From Takakia lepidozioides (lineage: Eukaryota > Streptophyta > Takakiopsida > Takakiales > Takakiaceae), in assembly GCA_030704615.1 (NCBI GenBank), contig CM060733.1:38938001-39002000 (forward strand): DNA of 64,000 nt, read 5' to 3'. How positions within the stretch are numbered: position 1 is the stretch's first letter; each line of letters opens with the position of its first letter. The notes below the pieces were generated by a model, which saw nothing but the letters and a program-made list of their open reading frames with translations, was not told the origin of the DNA and searched no databases. The translations under genes and the position numbers were made by a program. Positions 1-11,961 of the stretch are shown piece by piece.

Positions 1-1540
1 GATTGTGCCTCACCCAACACAGCGGGCACGGTTAGTGCGGCATGCCATGAGGAGTTGGGGCATTTTGGGGTGCGACGCAATATAAGTCTACTGCAGGTGC
101 AGTATTGGTGTGCGTGGTATGCACACAGAGGTGCAACAATTTGTGGCTAGGTGCATGGTGTGTGACAGGGTGGTGCTTCATTACAACGGCACTACTACAC
201 AATTGCACCCTCTTCGATCATGGATTGGGCTTACAGATGGGAGTCTTGACTTCGCAAGGCCGTTTGCCACTGACATGCGCCAAACAAGTAAGTTGTTGGG
301 ATGGTGGAGGCATTCTCCAAGTGGATTGATTGGTTTCATTGCCTGATAAGGCTAGTGAGGAGCTGAGTATGCATTCCTTGGATTGTGTGCTTAGCCGATT
401 CGGTTGCTACAGCTGAGGTATACTCACGGACCAAGGGAGAGATTCTTGGGGGAGAGTTCAGGCTTTGGTTGACAGGCCACGGAAACTGATAGACCACGCG
501 ACCACTTCTCGGGATCATCCTGAAGACGATGGCTTGGCCAGAGAGAGTTGTTCAGACAGTAACAGAAGGGTTTTGCGCAAGGAAGTATGGTGCAGAAGGG
601 ACACCTAGGAGATGGACCTTGCAGTTACCCTGGTTAGCCATGGGATACAGTTCAGCAAGAAAGCATCACTTGCCTCCTTTCACCATACTTTCTTCTCTTT
701 GGCCGAGAGCCGGATTTGCCTACATCCATTGCAGAGAAGCTGCCAGTTCTTAACCTTGACGATCGGACGTGGTGGGCACGTGCATGTGAAGCAGCGTGCA
801 GAGTGTTCAAGAGAGTCCTTTCCCATGGCCCTTTCGAGAACCTTGCATTGCACAACACCGTGATACTTTCTGAGGTATGTACCATTAATGTGGTGGGGGT
901 ATCGTCCTGGGGTTCGGGAGATTCAACCCTGGTGACTATGTCTATTGCAAGCAGACTGCTCCTACGACCCTGGCTGTGCAGCGCGGACGTGTTATTTTGA
1001 GGGTTCGAGAGGTTCTTGCCCTCAGGCGGTCTTGGTCTTGGAGGGTCGGGATGGCATAACTTGGAAGGGGACCATGTGCGTCTTGTGCGCAATGTCACCT
1101 TCCGAATTCGATGGCAGGATTGACAAAACCTGGCAGTGGATCTGCAGGTTTGAGGTGCATGTTGTGTGTGGGTCTGCTAAAGGGGCAGCCCACAATGCTG
1201 GTGTATGGATCGATGCTCTGAGGTGGGATATGGGGGTGCTTGACTCCACCTCTTGAGATGGTTCCAAATGGGGATTGGTTATGTCCACAATGCATTGGAT
1301 AGTGGGGAGTGGATAAACCATGGGAGGCTGAACAAGCAACGCAAGCCCAGCTACAGGAGACCTTGAATACACGAAGTCCTGGCTCAAGTTCACAGATGCA
1401 AGACGGCGACTAACGATGGGGCTCTTTGCACCGGCCGTCTTGGTCTATCGAGTTTTGAGTACGATAGGGACGGTGTGTACAGGACTTAGTACGGCTATGG
1501 CTATTACGTATTGTATATCTGGAGGTAGAGGGACCTAATC
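1..1540 (+). mobile_element. Ty3/gypsy pol 3' part: integrase zinc finger, integrase tail and PHD-like finger (decayed)
   Basis: Translation in shifting frames gives the HHCC zinc finger of a retroviral-type integrase: His-x5-His at 46-63 and CMVC at about 155-166. Further on come text matching the region after the catalytic core (PWLAMGYS near 630-655, then a GREP-like motif) and the GDYVY-type C-terminal block near 930-950. At 1150-1296 a Cys-x2-Cys, CDRC, His-x2-Cys and CPQC series looks like a PHD finger. Several frameshifts and stops show the copy is dead. The 5' part of the element lies outside the window. The integrase assignment follows from family motifs; the PHD call is inferred across frames. 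Confidence 0.6.
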
Positions 1541-1557
1541 CACCAGCTAGGGGGCCG

Positions 1558-2088
1558 ATTGTGGTAGACTACTTTATTGTGCCTGTATGTGTGGTGTGGT
1601 TTGGACGGCGAGTAGTTGTGTAGCGATATGTATGCGCACGACAGTGTCAAGTTTAAAAAGCCCAAGTGTGAAAACAGCTAGCATAAAAACTAGTTATTTG
1701 TATTTAACACTGGATTTAGGTCAAGTGTTTTAAATCAGGTATCAAGTTTAGTTTGACACATGGTCCGTCTTATCTTCACGAGACGGCAGTCGCGCAGCTC
1801 ATCTCTATCGAGTTGAGCCTGCGCGAGACGAGCGCCTTCATGCTTTAGAATATGAGTGTGCTTATGTAGGGGTATAGGTTGTTGGGGGGTGGAGTCCCCA
1901 TAGCTGGGGGTGGTGGCCCCTGGCTCGACTTATATATTAAAGAGTGATGTTGAGGGATTTCATTATTGGTGTGAACAGTGTGTTGAGTTTTTTATCATTG
2001 TGGTAGACTACTTATTGGAAGATATGTGTGGGGTGGTGTTGGACAGCGATTGTAGTTGTGTAGTTGTAGCGTATGTATGCGCACGACA
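1558..2088 (+). repeat. LTR-like repeat, copy 1
   Basis: A central block (1645-1997) begins TGTCAAG and ends TTATCA, so it has TG...CA ends, and holds a TATA-like word at 1931-1940. It is flanked on both sides by a direct repeat of about 85 bp (1558-1643 and 1998-2088) that ends in GCGCACGACA. The same central block recurs on the minus strand at 26211-26492 and 40622-40972. The right edge interrupts the reverse-transcriptase reading frame of the neighbouring minus-strand element, which indicates insertion. Whether the 85-bp module belongs to the LTR or is separate cannot be settled from three copies. Confidence 0.55.
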
Positions 2089-2094
2089 CCTGCT

Positions 2095-5000
2095 TGATTG
2101 GTACGGACCCGGTTCCAGTTCAATCTTATGCTGACAGATTTCAGGTGGTATCCCTTTTAGATCCTCATAGCTTCCCAAGCAAATACATCTATGTATTTGA
2201 TGAACAAACTCTAGCTTCTTAAAGAATTCTGGCTCCAAATCAGCTCCTACCTTGCACCATCCTCGGTTCCTCTTTAGTCCCACATTCACTCCCTCACGCT
2301 CATTCAGCTGTGATTGTCCAAAAACCAGTCACCACTTCATCCTGTAAAATCACAGTGGCTGGGTTCCTCTAGTATTCCATTTATCATTATCTTTCTTCAT
2401 AGAAAATGTGATGGGTACTACGGGTTGCCTCTTCAATGGTGTGTTGCTGACGCTACACCACAGCGATACCTCTTAAACAACTTAGGCCTTCCAGCCGCAC
2501 TTGCAACCTGCTCCCACTCTGGGATGGCAGCAAAAAGGGTAGCTTCCGATCCTCATCCAGTCCTCCTCTCCAGTCATACTTCTCCTGACCCTCGAGGTCT
2601 TCTCGAACAGTTAATCTAACTAGATTTCTTGTGGTAATTGTATCTCGTGCATCCCATTATGCACGATTAGTAACTGAGAATTCCAGTCATGGAATACCCT
2701 GGCCTGTTTCAGCCACGGACGTCCCAATAATAAGGAGTAAGCCTCAATGACTTCATCCCATCTCAACACAGTTACTGTGATAATAAAGATCATCTTCTGT
2801 ATCTGATCTAAGTCCTCTTATAAATCCACCACTGGTTCGATTTGCCATTGTTACGGTAAATGGGGGGCTGGTTCATGTTATTAGACAAGCTTCTTTCTTA
2901 ATTGGTATGTCAGGAATTTACTCTAGAGCTCCATCTATCAGTACATCAGTTAGGTTCTGTGCTTCCAATTCTCTCTCAATTGGAGTACTGGCAAGAATCA
3001 TCAAAGCCATGATGTTTCTCGCCCTTCGGCTTCACATTATAACTGTGGCACCTTTGCTGTAGGTCTGTGTTTACTGTCTCTGGGCAATTCGATTGCTGCT
3101 TGATACAGCTGTGTCTACAATAAGGTGCCACAGCAATAGCTGTCCAATGGTAATCTCTGCTTTTGGTCTAGCATATTACTCAGCCAAAGTCCCTCATTAT
3201 TTGCATGTCTGCATCTTCTTTCTTCATTTCATCCTCACTCACTTCTTCTTCTCCATCAGAATCAGAGGATCTGCCACAGGAATATCAGTACTCTTCTGCA
3301 TTTCCCTTATGGTATCTGCCACTTCCTTGTGCAGGTCCTTCTCATCTCTCCAAGCTCATCATCTTCAGGCATATCACTGCCACCTTCATATCATCATCTT
3401 CATCAACTACTGAGGTATAGTTGTGGTTTCTTTTGTTACTATCATTGTACTTACTTCGGTACAACACATGCTTCTAACCATGTGAGCTGCCACCACTGGG
3501 CCCTCATCACAGGAGCTCTCATTTCCTTCTGGTGGCTAATCCAGAATGACAGGCTGCCTTCGAATGTCCTGGCTTGATACAATAGTAACTAGTTCTTCAC
3601 CATTGGGTCCCTCGCCCTTGGTCTGCTCGGATTATTTCTGTCATCTGATTCCCGGGTTGGTAATTCCCTTGGTTACCCTGATAGTTGCCTCGAATTTCAT
3701 TGGTAATTCCCTCTTGAATTACCTCTCCCTTCCATGCCATTGTTATAACCACCAGGACCTACCATAGTAGTCCTGATCATTGTTTTCTTGGCGGGGCTGC
3801 ACTTGATGGCACCCTTACTGCCTAGGTTCATAGCTGCTGTCCTTCTGTTGTAGTAAAACAATTCTCAGTAGAATGGTATCCATTTTACAAATAGTACAGT
3901 GTTTCCTTATGTGGCATTCAGTGGTGGTATGGCCGTCATTCTGGCACTTTGCACACCAAACACCCTTCTCCAATGTGTGCAGCCTCTGTGGCCCACTTCT
4001 TCAAGATTTCTTCTAATCTTTTTCATGTTATCCCTCTTCAACTTCTCCTTTCTCGTACTCTTCCTTTTCAGTTCTTGTCCTCATCATCTTCTCTCTTGAT
4101 CCCTGCTCAATTGTTTGCCGTTTCATGCCTCCTCACTGTATTATGGGGTAACATATCCACTTTCTTCTGCACTCTGGTCTTAGTCCACTCACAAACCCAA
4201 GTCTTCTGTAACCCTGGTGCTGGTACAGCAGCCAGCTTTTCATCATCAATTCCATCTTTTCCATATACTCCTCAACAGTTTCATGCTTCTTTTGCTTTAA
4301 CTGTTGTAAACTTCCATACACTTCATCCTCAGTTTACTTGTCCTGAACTATTTCGGAATGTTGTATTCAAGCCATTCCAAGTTAGAAAATGGTTATCAGG
4401 GAATCTTGCATACCATTCACTTGCTTCTTGATAAGTGAACAAGGAAACAATCTCATTGGCATCTTCGCCATTCTCATTGTTCACTATACACATGTGCTCA
4501 AATTGGCTAATGTGTACATCGGGATCCCCTTTCCCTGAATATATTGGAAAAGGTGGTTTTGCCCGTGTTGTTTGTAACGCCATCTGTGGCCCTACCTTCT
4601 GCACTGACAGGTGCTTGCACCCTTGCTGGTGCTGGTCCTTCAGGACCATGTTGTTGTGGTGGATCTTCCACCAAGTGGTGGCCCTTGAGCACTCCTGCTA
4701 CTGGCCCACGATATTCACAGTATTCCCAGCTCCAGTTGCACTACTTCCCACACTCCCTGTCCCCCCAGAGCCAGGTCCAGGCAGCCCGCCTGATCCCCTT
4801 AGCCGACCTTTCGTTGGCCTGTGATCCAAGTGCTCCACTTGATCCAGGTCCAACGGGTTGGGATGTCCTGGTTGTAGTCTCAACCTCAGCTGTTGGGTCT
4901 ACTTCTTCATACTCTTCCTCTTCCAATTTCTTCTATCTATTTTCATCCTCCAAGTTCTGCCCTTGGGTTTCTTCTTCACTCATATAACTCAACTGCAATG

Positions 5001-6120
5001 GTGTTGGAGAGTCTGAACTCTCCGTTGGCTCTGCCACATCTTCTCCTCCTTTCTTCACCTTCCGCTTCAGAAACTGGAGTTCCTGCTTTTGGTGTTCCAT
5101 GCCAACTCTTATCAAAGATTTCTGTCAAATCTTTTATCCAGGGATGTACCTCAGATCTTTCACTCGTGATTGATCTTCTTCCCCCCGTACCAATTCCCTT
5201 AATCTTCTTGCAAAGAAAAAAAGAAGGAGTGGCATCCAACTCTAGTTCTTCCGGTATGGGTGATGTACTCTCTGATCTTAATGGTGTGAGAGGTCCAGAT
5301 GATTCCCCTATGTCTATTCCTCTCTCCCAAAGATATGGATAATTAGCTTTCAGATAGCTTTTCTTTTTGCTGAATATCTCTGGCGTCTAGTTCTCTTTCA
5401 TCACTCATGTCCCATGTCTTTCATTTCTTTTAATGTGGCAATAACCAAACTCTCTTCTGTAATATCTCTGGTATATGCCTGGGTTCTTTCAAGCTTCAAT
5501 GCACCCTTGGCTACACTAGAAGTCTCCGTTACCATATAACCATATGGCAAACAAGTCTGGAAAGTTGTTCTTGGTGTGAGTTTGATCCACAAAATATCCT
5601 TTGGAATCCAATTCTTTACCAGTACAAGCTCTTCATGCATATGAGTAAAAACATTCACCTTTCTTTCCTCCCAGCCTTCAAACTCTACTCGTTTAATGGA
5701 TAGCAATGCTATCACATAAACCAGTGTTGGTAACCAACGTGCTCTTCCTCTACATGCCACCTGATAAATCTTTATCACTCCTTTCTCCAGACCCCATTCA
5801 GGGTCAGCATCATGCACTCTCTTAAGAATGTTTTCCTACAACCGTCTGACAATTCCAAGAACCTTGAAAGAATCGTTTGGACAATCTTTCCTTCTCAGTT
5901 TCAAAGGAATTTGATTCACATCAAATTCTTTAATTCTCCAACCACCATGATCCCACCAGATGCCTGTCACATCTGGTTGTTCATGACCCAGTTCCCCAGT
6001 ATGGTCGCCAAATGTCGTGCGGCTTTTACTCACCCATCCCTTCGCTATCCGAGGCGGAAACTCCAAGATAGAAGAGTTGGAAATCTCTAAGCACTCAGCC
6101 CGCTCAGAACAATCAGTCAT
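2095..6120 (-). mobile_element. Ty3/gypsy gag-PR-RT start, decayed
   Basis: On the minus strand, 4649-4133 reads as a retrotransposon gag capsid: SQFEHMCIVN, a WYARFPDNHF-like block, then KQKKHETVEEY and FVSGLRPECR. Upstream, 6120-4700 carries long open stretches consistent with the N-terminal part of the same polyprotein. Near 2950-2700 a VLIDGALE motif resembles a retropepsin active site (D[ST]G family, altered). At 2230-2100 the text IPPEICQHKIELEPG matches the leader of a gypsy reverse transcriptase. The frame is then cut by the LTR-like repeat. Stops and frameshifts throughout show it is inactive. Parts of 3400-2300 have no recognisable motif. Confidence 0.6.
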
Positions 6121-6689
6121 GACCTACAGCTAGTGTATCATGGGGGTGTTTCCTATTTGTTTTCCTTCCCGCATTCATGTTAGCTAGTTACCTTACTGTT
6201 GGTAATTAAGTATCAGTTTGCTTCAGCAATCTATCAGATTCCATCAACTCATCCATTCATTCCACAGCTTCACTCAGATCTCTCTACACAGTGTGAGTAT
6301 GAAGTATGTATCAGATTAATATCTATCAAGTATCAGGCTGAAGCCATGGAGTCTCTAATCTGCTCTACATTACAACTTTACTGCTTGCATTCATTAAGCA
6401 TCAACAGATCGTCCTCCTCCTACTCCGTGCTCTCCCTCTTTCTGCTCAGAGATGCGCTCTCTGCCTCATTTCCCCCAGTAATATCCGAAGTCCCCCCAAG
6501 AAGTGCCCCCCAAGAAGTGCTCTCCCAGAATTGATCATTTTCCAGTCCTCGCTCCTGGCTTTATCTTCCTACCTGTTGTTCTAACCGTTTCCCTCACTAA
6601 CCGTCATCCGTGAACTAACATGTTCCATTCACAGATGTTGTTCCCCACAGTCGTTCCCTGTCCTGCTATCCATTCCCTATGGTCATGAC
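6121..6689. other. Unassigned stretch
   Basis: AT-rich sequence between the gypsy gag remnant and the minisatellite. Only short open frames are present and no motif was recognised. It may be the 5' leader or LTR of the minus-strand element, but no matching second LTR was found. Confidence 0.3.
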
Positions 6690-6905
6690 AGCTGTGTCAA
6701 GCTGTGACTGGCTGTGTGAAACTGTGACGGGCTGTGACCGGCTGTGTTGGGCTGTGACTGGCTGTGCGACTGTGTTGGGCTATGTTGACTATGACTGGCT
6801 GTGTTGGACTGTGACGGGCTGTGTTGGACTGTAACTGGCTGTGTTGGCTGTGTCGGGCTGTGTCGGGCTGTGTCGGCTGTGTTGGACTGTGATGGGCTGT
6901 GTAAC
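6690..6905. repeat. GCTGTG-rich minisatellite
   Basis: About 20 imperfect copies of a roughly 10-bp unit built on GGCTGTGTTG and GGCTGTGAC run in tandem. The short antisense open frame across it is a by-product of the repeat. Confidence 0.85.
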
Positions 6906-6929
6906 CCCCCCTAAAGTGCGCTGCTGTCA

Positions 6930-7889
6930 CCCCTAAGGCTCCTGTTGGTCTCAGTCTGTGTAAAAATTTAAGGGTACCCCACAGATCCCGTAAAAGTGTC
7001 TAAGTCCCAGACAGTCCTCTAACACATGTGCCCGTATATCAGCGGAAAAAGATTGGATACTTTTTGCACCTCAGAGGACCACACTCTGGCTTGACACACC
7101 ATTTTAAACTAATTACTAGAAAAGAGGTCACAGGCCTTTGTGGGTTTTCCTGTGCCTGACATCATTCACTCAGATGAGGGGAGCAGCAACCACTGCTCTA
7201 CAATCTCTCCTTTTACCCCCTCACGGCTTTTGTGATTTTTCTCTCTCTATGAGGAATACTGCAGCGGGGTAGAGATATTGACAAAAGATTGGAAGGAAGG
7301 GTACAAGGTTAGAGATCCACGTTCAGGAAGTCGCAGTGTTCTATGCAGGGAACATCGATATACTGGCAGAGTGTTTGTTCTATGTATGCACATGAGATAT
7401 GATTCGGAACTGAAGCGCCTCAGTGGGCATGCATTTTTTACAAAATGATCGGCAATAATGCAGGTGACATATGGATGCAAACACTGACGTTGTTTTCAAA
7501 CCCTGCACAAAATTAGATTTTACTTTGTACATTGTTAATAATAATAAGCGAACAACCAAGTTCAATAAAATAAAAGATAGAGATAATATCGTTGGTACCC
7601 TCTCCGGAACTTGAACGATGATGACCTGTAAAATACTCCAACAAATGGTGAGAAAGAAAGAAAAAACAAACAAACTACGGGTAGGAGCCCTATTGACTTC
7701 CTCCTAGTGGAGAATTCACTTAATTATTGCAACTTTGTTGCCCCGCACCCCGGGTTGCCATTCCCGGAGCTCCAATAATACATGGTAAAGAAATAGTGGG
7801 AGGAAGATGACTCACACATGATAGTATTTACACCGGATACCATTGACCTAATTGGGGAACGCCTCTCCCCGTAGAGTCTTCAGCTGCAA
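6930..7889. other. Unassigned stretch
   Basis: No gene or RNA motif recognised. It lies downstream of the minus-strand gag-pol remnant at 7897-9185 and may be its decayed pol, but no protease, reverse transcriptase or integrase motif could be read. Confidence 0.3.
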
Positions 7890-7896
7890 TGAACAT

Positions 7897-9185
7897 CTAT
7901 CCCGCGTCTCGAAACTCTCTGAGTGAAGATAATGGTGACTTGGCTACTTGCCCCAAGCTCAATGCGGCTCCATCGCTTTCCCTATCAAGAGGTTCATCAT
8001 CTCTTGACATGTCGACCGGATGCATCTCCACCTGTAACGTAACCCTGGGGCTAGACTCAGTATCCATGGCAACTGACTGAGTCTGCTCTACATATGACAT
8101 GTAAGGGGCATTGTCTCTCACGACATCCTGGACTAGATTATCTTTACCTACAGTCTGCATTTTAATGACTTGATCAACCTCCTCATGAATGACACCATCA
8201 CTCAGACTAGTCTGGTTGGAAAAAATAGTGAATTGTGACTTTTTAGATTTGACTCCCATCTCTGAGGATGGCGGAATGTCCTTTGTGTCTATTACGTTAA
8301 CTGATTCTTCTTGAAACTGGCTGTCTCCATATAACCATTCCAAACAGTCCGAATCGGACGCGCATTCATAGAAACCATGATCTAGAGGCTTAACTTTAGG
8401 TTCTAGATTGACAACAACCTTTTCTCTTCTCTTGGCAAGTGTTGAGGTCAGAACCTTACATGTACCTTCAACATGAGTTCTCAGTCTTTTTCTCACCAAA
8501 GATGCTTCCAAAGTTTTCTTCAATATGGGGGATACAGAAATGAGTTGGGCAAAAGTGATGGTCGCCCAAATGTGACGCAAATCATTCATGAAATTGTAGG
8601 GCTCTATCTCGTCTGTGACTTGTATGGTTGATGATATTCTTCTTTTGGGCAAACTCGCCAGTGCTGTCGGTCGACACGCCGGAACTTTCGATCTTGCCGC
8701 GGGTGGGAACGAGGGCGTTGGATTTATCACCAAGGGCTCCACCTCTGCGTATGCTACCTCTTTCTCCTTTGGTTGTGTATCTGACTTCGTCACTGTGAAG
8801 TCCAAATCATTTTGCCCTGAGGCGGATGTGGTTGACTCCGACGCCACATACCCAGGTCCTTTACCTAGTGTATCTCTTTGCTGTCGGGTCATGATGGCAT
8901 AGCTACCTTTCTCGGGGCTAGCTTGCGTGGTTGGAGCAGCCTCAGGCTCACTCACAACCCCCTTATGTTGCGTCTCTTGCTGGCGCACTACATGATTTTG
9001 TACGTCGGCCTGCTCCTGCTGGGGAGTCACCAAAGTTGACACCTGATGTCCTCTCTGCACCCTTATATCCTGAGGGGGAGACCACGCGTTAGAAGAGCCA
9101 TGGGCTATCTGAGCTGCATGACTAGAAAAAACTACCCGAGGTGCCTGACTAGTGGCTGCAATGCCTCCCAGTTGACATGACCCTG
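7897..9185 (-). pseudogene. Ty3/gypsy gag-pol linker region ORF
   Basis: A minus-strand open frame of nearly 390 codons from 9060, open further upstream to about 9185, is rich in charged and Gln/Ser residues. Around residues 153-193 it carries the block MNDLRHIWATITFAQLISVS followed by a Lys/Leu-rich helix. That block resembles the segment between gag and protease in plant gypsy polyproteins. No zinc knuckle or protease active site is visible in it. It lies head to head with a plus-strand gag starting at about 9247. Retroelement origin is likely; the exact domain is uncertain. Confidence 0.5.
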
Positions 9186-9246
9186 CTTGATCGTTGCAAA
9201 AGCACTTGATAATGCTTATTGACTTATTTGGTTTCCCACTACATTA

Positions 9247-10410
9247 AAAGGCAAGGCATTGACCTGGTATTGGCAACAGCCCAATGGATCTTTTGTGGTT
9301 TGGGATCAGATCCGAGATGCGTTCTTGAATCGATTTCGTGGAGTACATCAATTTAGTAGTGTTCTGATGGCACTGGCAAGAATCCATCAAGGCCCTACGG
9401 AGGAAGTAGAGGACTTTGAGGTGAGATTCCGAGAGCTTATGGGGCTCCAGAATCTGTTGACTCCTTTGAATGATGAAGTGCTTAAGGATTGCTTTTTGAG
9501 TGGTTTACGAGAGGCTACTCACTTTCATGTTTTGCAAAAGACCTGCAACGTTAGCAGACGCTATTAATGTAGGGAAGGAGTTTGACAATATGCATAAGCA
9601 AGTTCAACGAGCCAAGATGCCGGAACTTGCACTTCCATCATACATAACCATCGAGCACGCCCGAGAGCCGGCCCCATTACTGGCAGTTCAGTCAGCTTTG
9701 CATTACATGCCCTCGTATGTCGAAGGAGCAAGACCTTACGTCCCAACAACGATTGCAGGACCAGTTGCAACGCAATCAGCGCCGGGCTACATCAGTGTAA
9801 TTCCCACCAACTTTTATGTTAATTCAATGGAACAGTCATATTCACAAGTTGGCCATATGCAGGCACAAGTGACATCCCTCATGAAGACAATCGAGACGAT
9901 TGGAGACCGAATGAGCTCCATCAGTCAACAAATCACCTGCGACGTCGAATATGCAGATGCAATACAAGTCGGAGAGTCAGACCCCAATCCAGCAAAGGTC
10001 TGGTGTTCAAGTTGCATATCTTCAGGTCCTTCCCTACAATATTGTCCTTATCCCACAAGGAAACGACAAGTAAACCAACACCCAAACTATCATGGTAGAC
10101 AGAACAGTCAAGTCAACCGACCTCAGAGAGGGTATCAGAAGTGTGGGAGAACAAACCACTGGACAGAAGAATGTTGGAGTGACGTTGTGTGTCTTTATTG
10201 CGGTAGTCGAGGTCATCCCTCTAACAAGTGTTATAGCAGGCAAGATGATAGACCCGCACCTGCCACCCCACAACATGTGGAGATGAATTTGGAGGGCCAA
10301 GGAGCTCCATTTCCAGCTCAGTATACGACGGTTCAGCCAGCCTCTTTGCCATCACAACATATCATGTATTTTGCTACGCCAACGCAAATTGCGCAGCACC
10401 CTATAATATA
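9247..10410 (+). pseudogene. Retrotransposon gag with CCHC zinc knuckles (frameshifted)
   Basis: The first frame (about 9247-9540) reads LTWYWQQPNG, then VWDQIRDAFLNRF and GLREATHFHVL, the usual gag (retrotransposon capsid) order. A one-base slip near 9536 moves the frame, which then continues as PATLADAINVGKEF and on through a Gln/Pro-rich stretch. Two knuckles follow near 10135-10230: a first one with Tyr in place of the leading Cys (YQKCGRTNHWTEEC) and a complete CLYCGSRGHPSNKC. No protease or polymerase follows before the frame is lost at about 10410. The copy is truncated. Confidence 0.65.
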
Positions 10411-10925
10411 TAATCTTTTTATTTTAATCTTTCAGATCTGCTCTCTCCACCTGAACGGTCCAGATCGAACCTCGTGTTTTTCCTCCATCCATTGTCATCC
10501 GTCCAGAGATCCAGCCCGTAATCCATCCATCCATGGTTCCATCCGCTGATTTCATCCATTTTCATTCTTCCTCATAATTTTCATCCATTTGTAACTTTCA
10601 TCCATCCTGGAACATGACCAACTTAAGTTGGTACATGACCAACTTACATTGATACATTAGCCATTTTAAATCCTCATGAATGTTGCTCCTCATCCATGTC
10701 ATTAATCCATTTGGGAAGTGGGGATCGCTACCCTTGATCAACCAATATCCAACGGTTCACATTTATCCTTGTTTTCCCATTAGCTCCCTTTCCCGTGCTA
10801 TGTTGAGGTCGGGGAGAGGTTCCTATGCTTGAAGTAGCGAATTGTAGCGTTGTTCTGAGAGTCGTTTGCTGGTGAGATCCTCCATCAAGATTCTAGATCA
10901 TACCTCCATACCATGTAATCTCTAG
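10411..10925. other. Unassigned stretch with CCATC-rich patches
   Basis: Pyrimidine-rich sequence with irregular CCATC/CATCC repeats at about 10485-10615. Nothing else was recognised. The later exons expected for the adjacent F-box/kelch gene were not found here. Confidence 0.3.
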
Positions 10926-10929
10926 AGTA

Positions 10930-11328
10930 CTATCCGCAAACCAAAAGCTGAGTACATGTAACTGCCGACTCTTTGTTAGAAACTTCAAAGGTATAATCCA
11001 CAGGGCAGCCTGGCAGACAACGCCAACGCGTACTAATGGAATCAAATGCCCACCACTTCCATGCACTTATGAGAGGCTGTACATTGTGTGCAAGACCAGC
11101 CAACATGTAAACCCATTCCTCCTTGATCTCTACCCGTTTGCGAGTCTCAAGGACGTCGTTGCGGCCTTCGTTATTAACCACTGCTAGCGCATTCTGCCAT
11201 TTCTTACAACCACCTGTCAACAATAAATAATAAGAGCGAGGCACCCGTGCAACGCATTCTAGTGTCACATGGTCTGTCAATCCCGGAATCAAGGAGTTGT
11301 GCTTCGACTGGTCCTCCGGCTCTGCCAT
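10930..11328 (-). CDS. F-box/kelch-type protein, first exon only (probable fragment)
   Basis: The 132-codon frame opens with ATG and reads SLIPGLTDHVTLECVARVPR, a good match to the start of a plant F-box (LIPGLPDDVALxCLxRVPR), followed by KKWQNAL in place of the usual KRW. It continues with EEWVYMLAG, WWAFDSISTRWRCLPGCP and a final CTQLLVCG, the order seen before the first kelch repeat in plant F-box/kelch proteins. Such proteins act as substrate adaptors of SCF ubiquitin ligases. The frame ends at a stop just where kelch repeats should begin, and no kelch blades are seen downstream, so this is either one exon of a broken gene or a captured fragment. Confidence 0.6.
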   Translation of the reverse strand: MAEPEDQSKHNSLIPGLTDHVTLECVARVPRSYYLLLTGGCKKWQNALAVVNNEGRNDVLETRKRVEIKEEWVYMLAGLAHNVQPLISAWKWWAFDSISTRWRCLPGCPVDYTFEVSNKESAVTCTQLLVCG

Positions 11329-11799
11329 TGCTAGAATTCCATTTATTTATGATTTTTTAATATGATTTCATACTAAACTTCATAAAATATATACTAATGT
11401 ACATAAAATGTGCTATTCTAAATTATGATCCGAAAAAGTGATCGACACTGGGCGATTTTTATGTAAGAAAGCCTCAATTATACTCCGGCTAACTTTGATG
11501 GTAGGGGATCTGCACTGGAAACTGCTACTACACCTTGTTATTGACTGATACAAAAGCTTGTTGAAACTAGCACGCTCATTCTCCCTTTCATGGGAGGGAT
11601 AAAGGTCTCACTTCAGCAATCGCACACTTATGAAATCGCAGTTTATGACACGAAGGGCGGCGGTGGGATGGATGTTAAAGATGTAGTATGCAATGACTGG
11701 AAAAGGTAAATCATTCCGCGGAAATAAGAACCTACCTCACGCCTCTGGGCTCACGATCTAACATTGCCCCCTTCCGCCTGTTCTGTCCGCGGTTATAGG

Positions 11800-11960
11800 T
11801 CCATGCCTATGGAAATGACGTGGCATGACGTGACATGGCGTCAACTACGCTGGCAAGGACTGCTGACGTGCCGTAACACCCGTGAACCAACGTGGCGAGA
11901 ACTGCTGACGTGGCGTGAGCCTGACTGCGCTCACGTGCTCACACGCTCACGCGGAGGCAT
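11800..11960 (+). repeat. TGACGTGGC/GCGTGAGC-rich repeat
   Basis: Several ACGT-core words (TGACGTGGC, TGACGTGAC, CTGACGTGCC) and GCTCACG/CGTGAGC inverted words are packed in 160 bp. The 20-bp word gctgacgtggcgtgagcctg also occurs at 59268-59287. A role as a regulatory cluster is possible but unproven. Confidence 0.55.
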
Positions 11961-11961
11961 C

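Noticed and set aside
652-1393. Minus-strand open frames opposite the gypsy pol
   Set aside because: The plus strand carries clear integrase text; the antisense frames have no motif.
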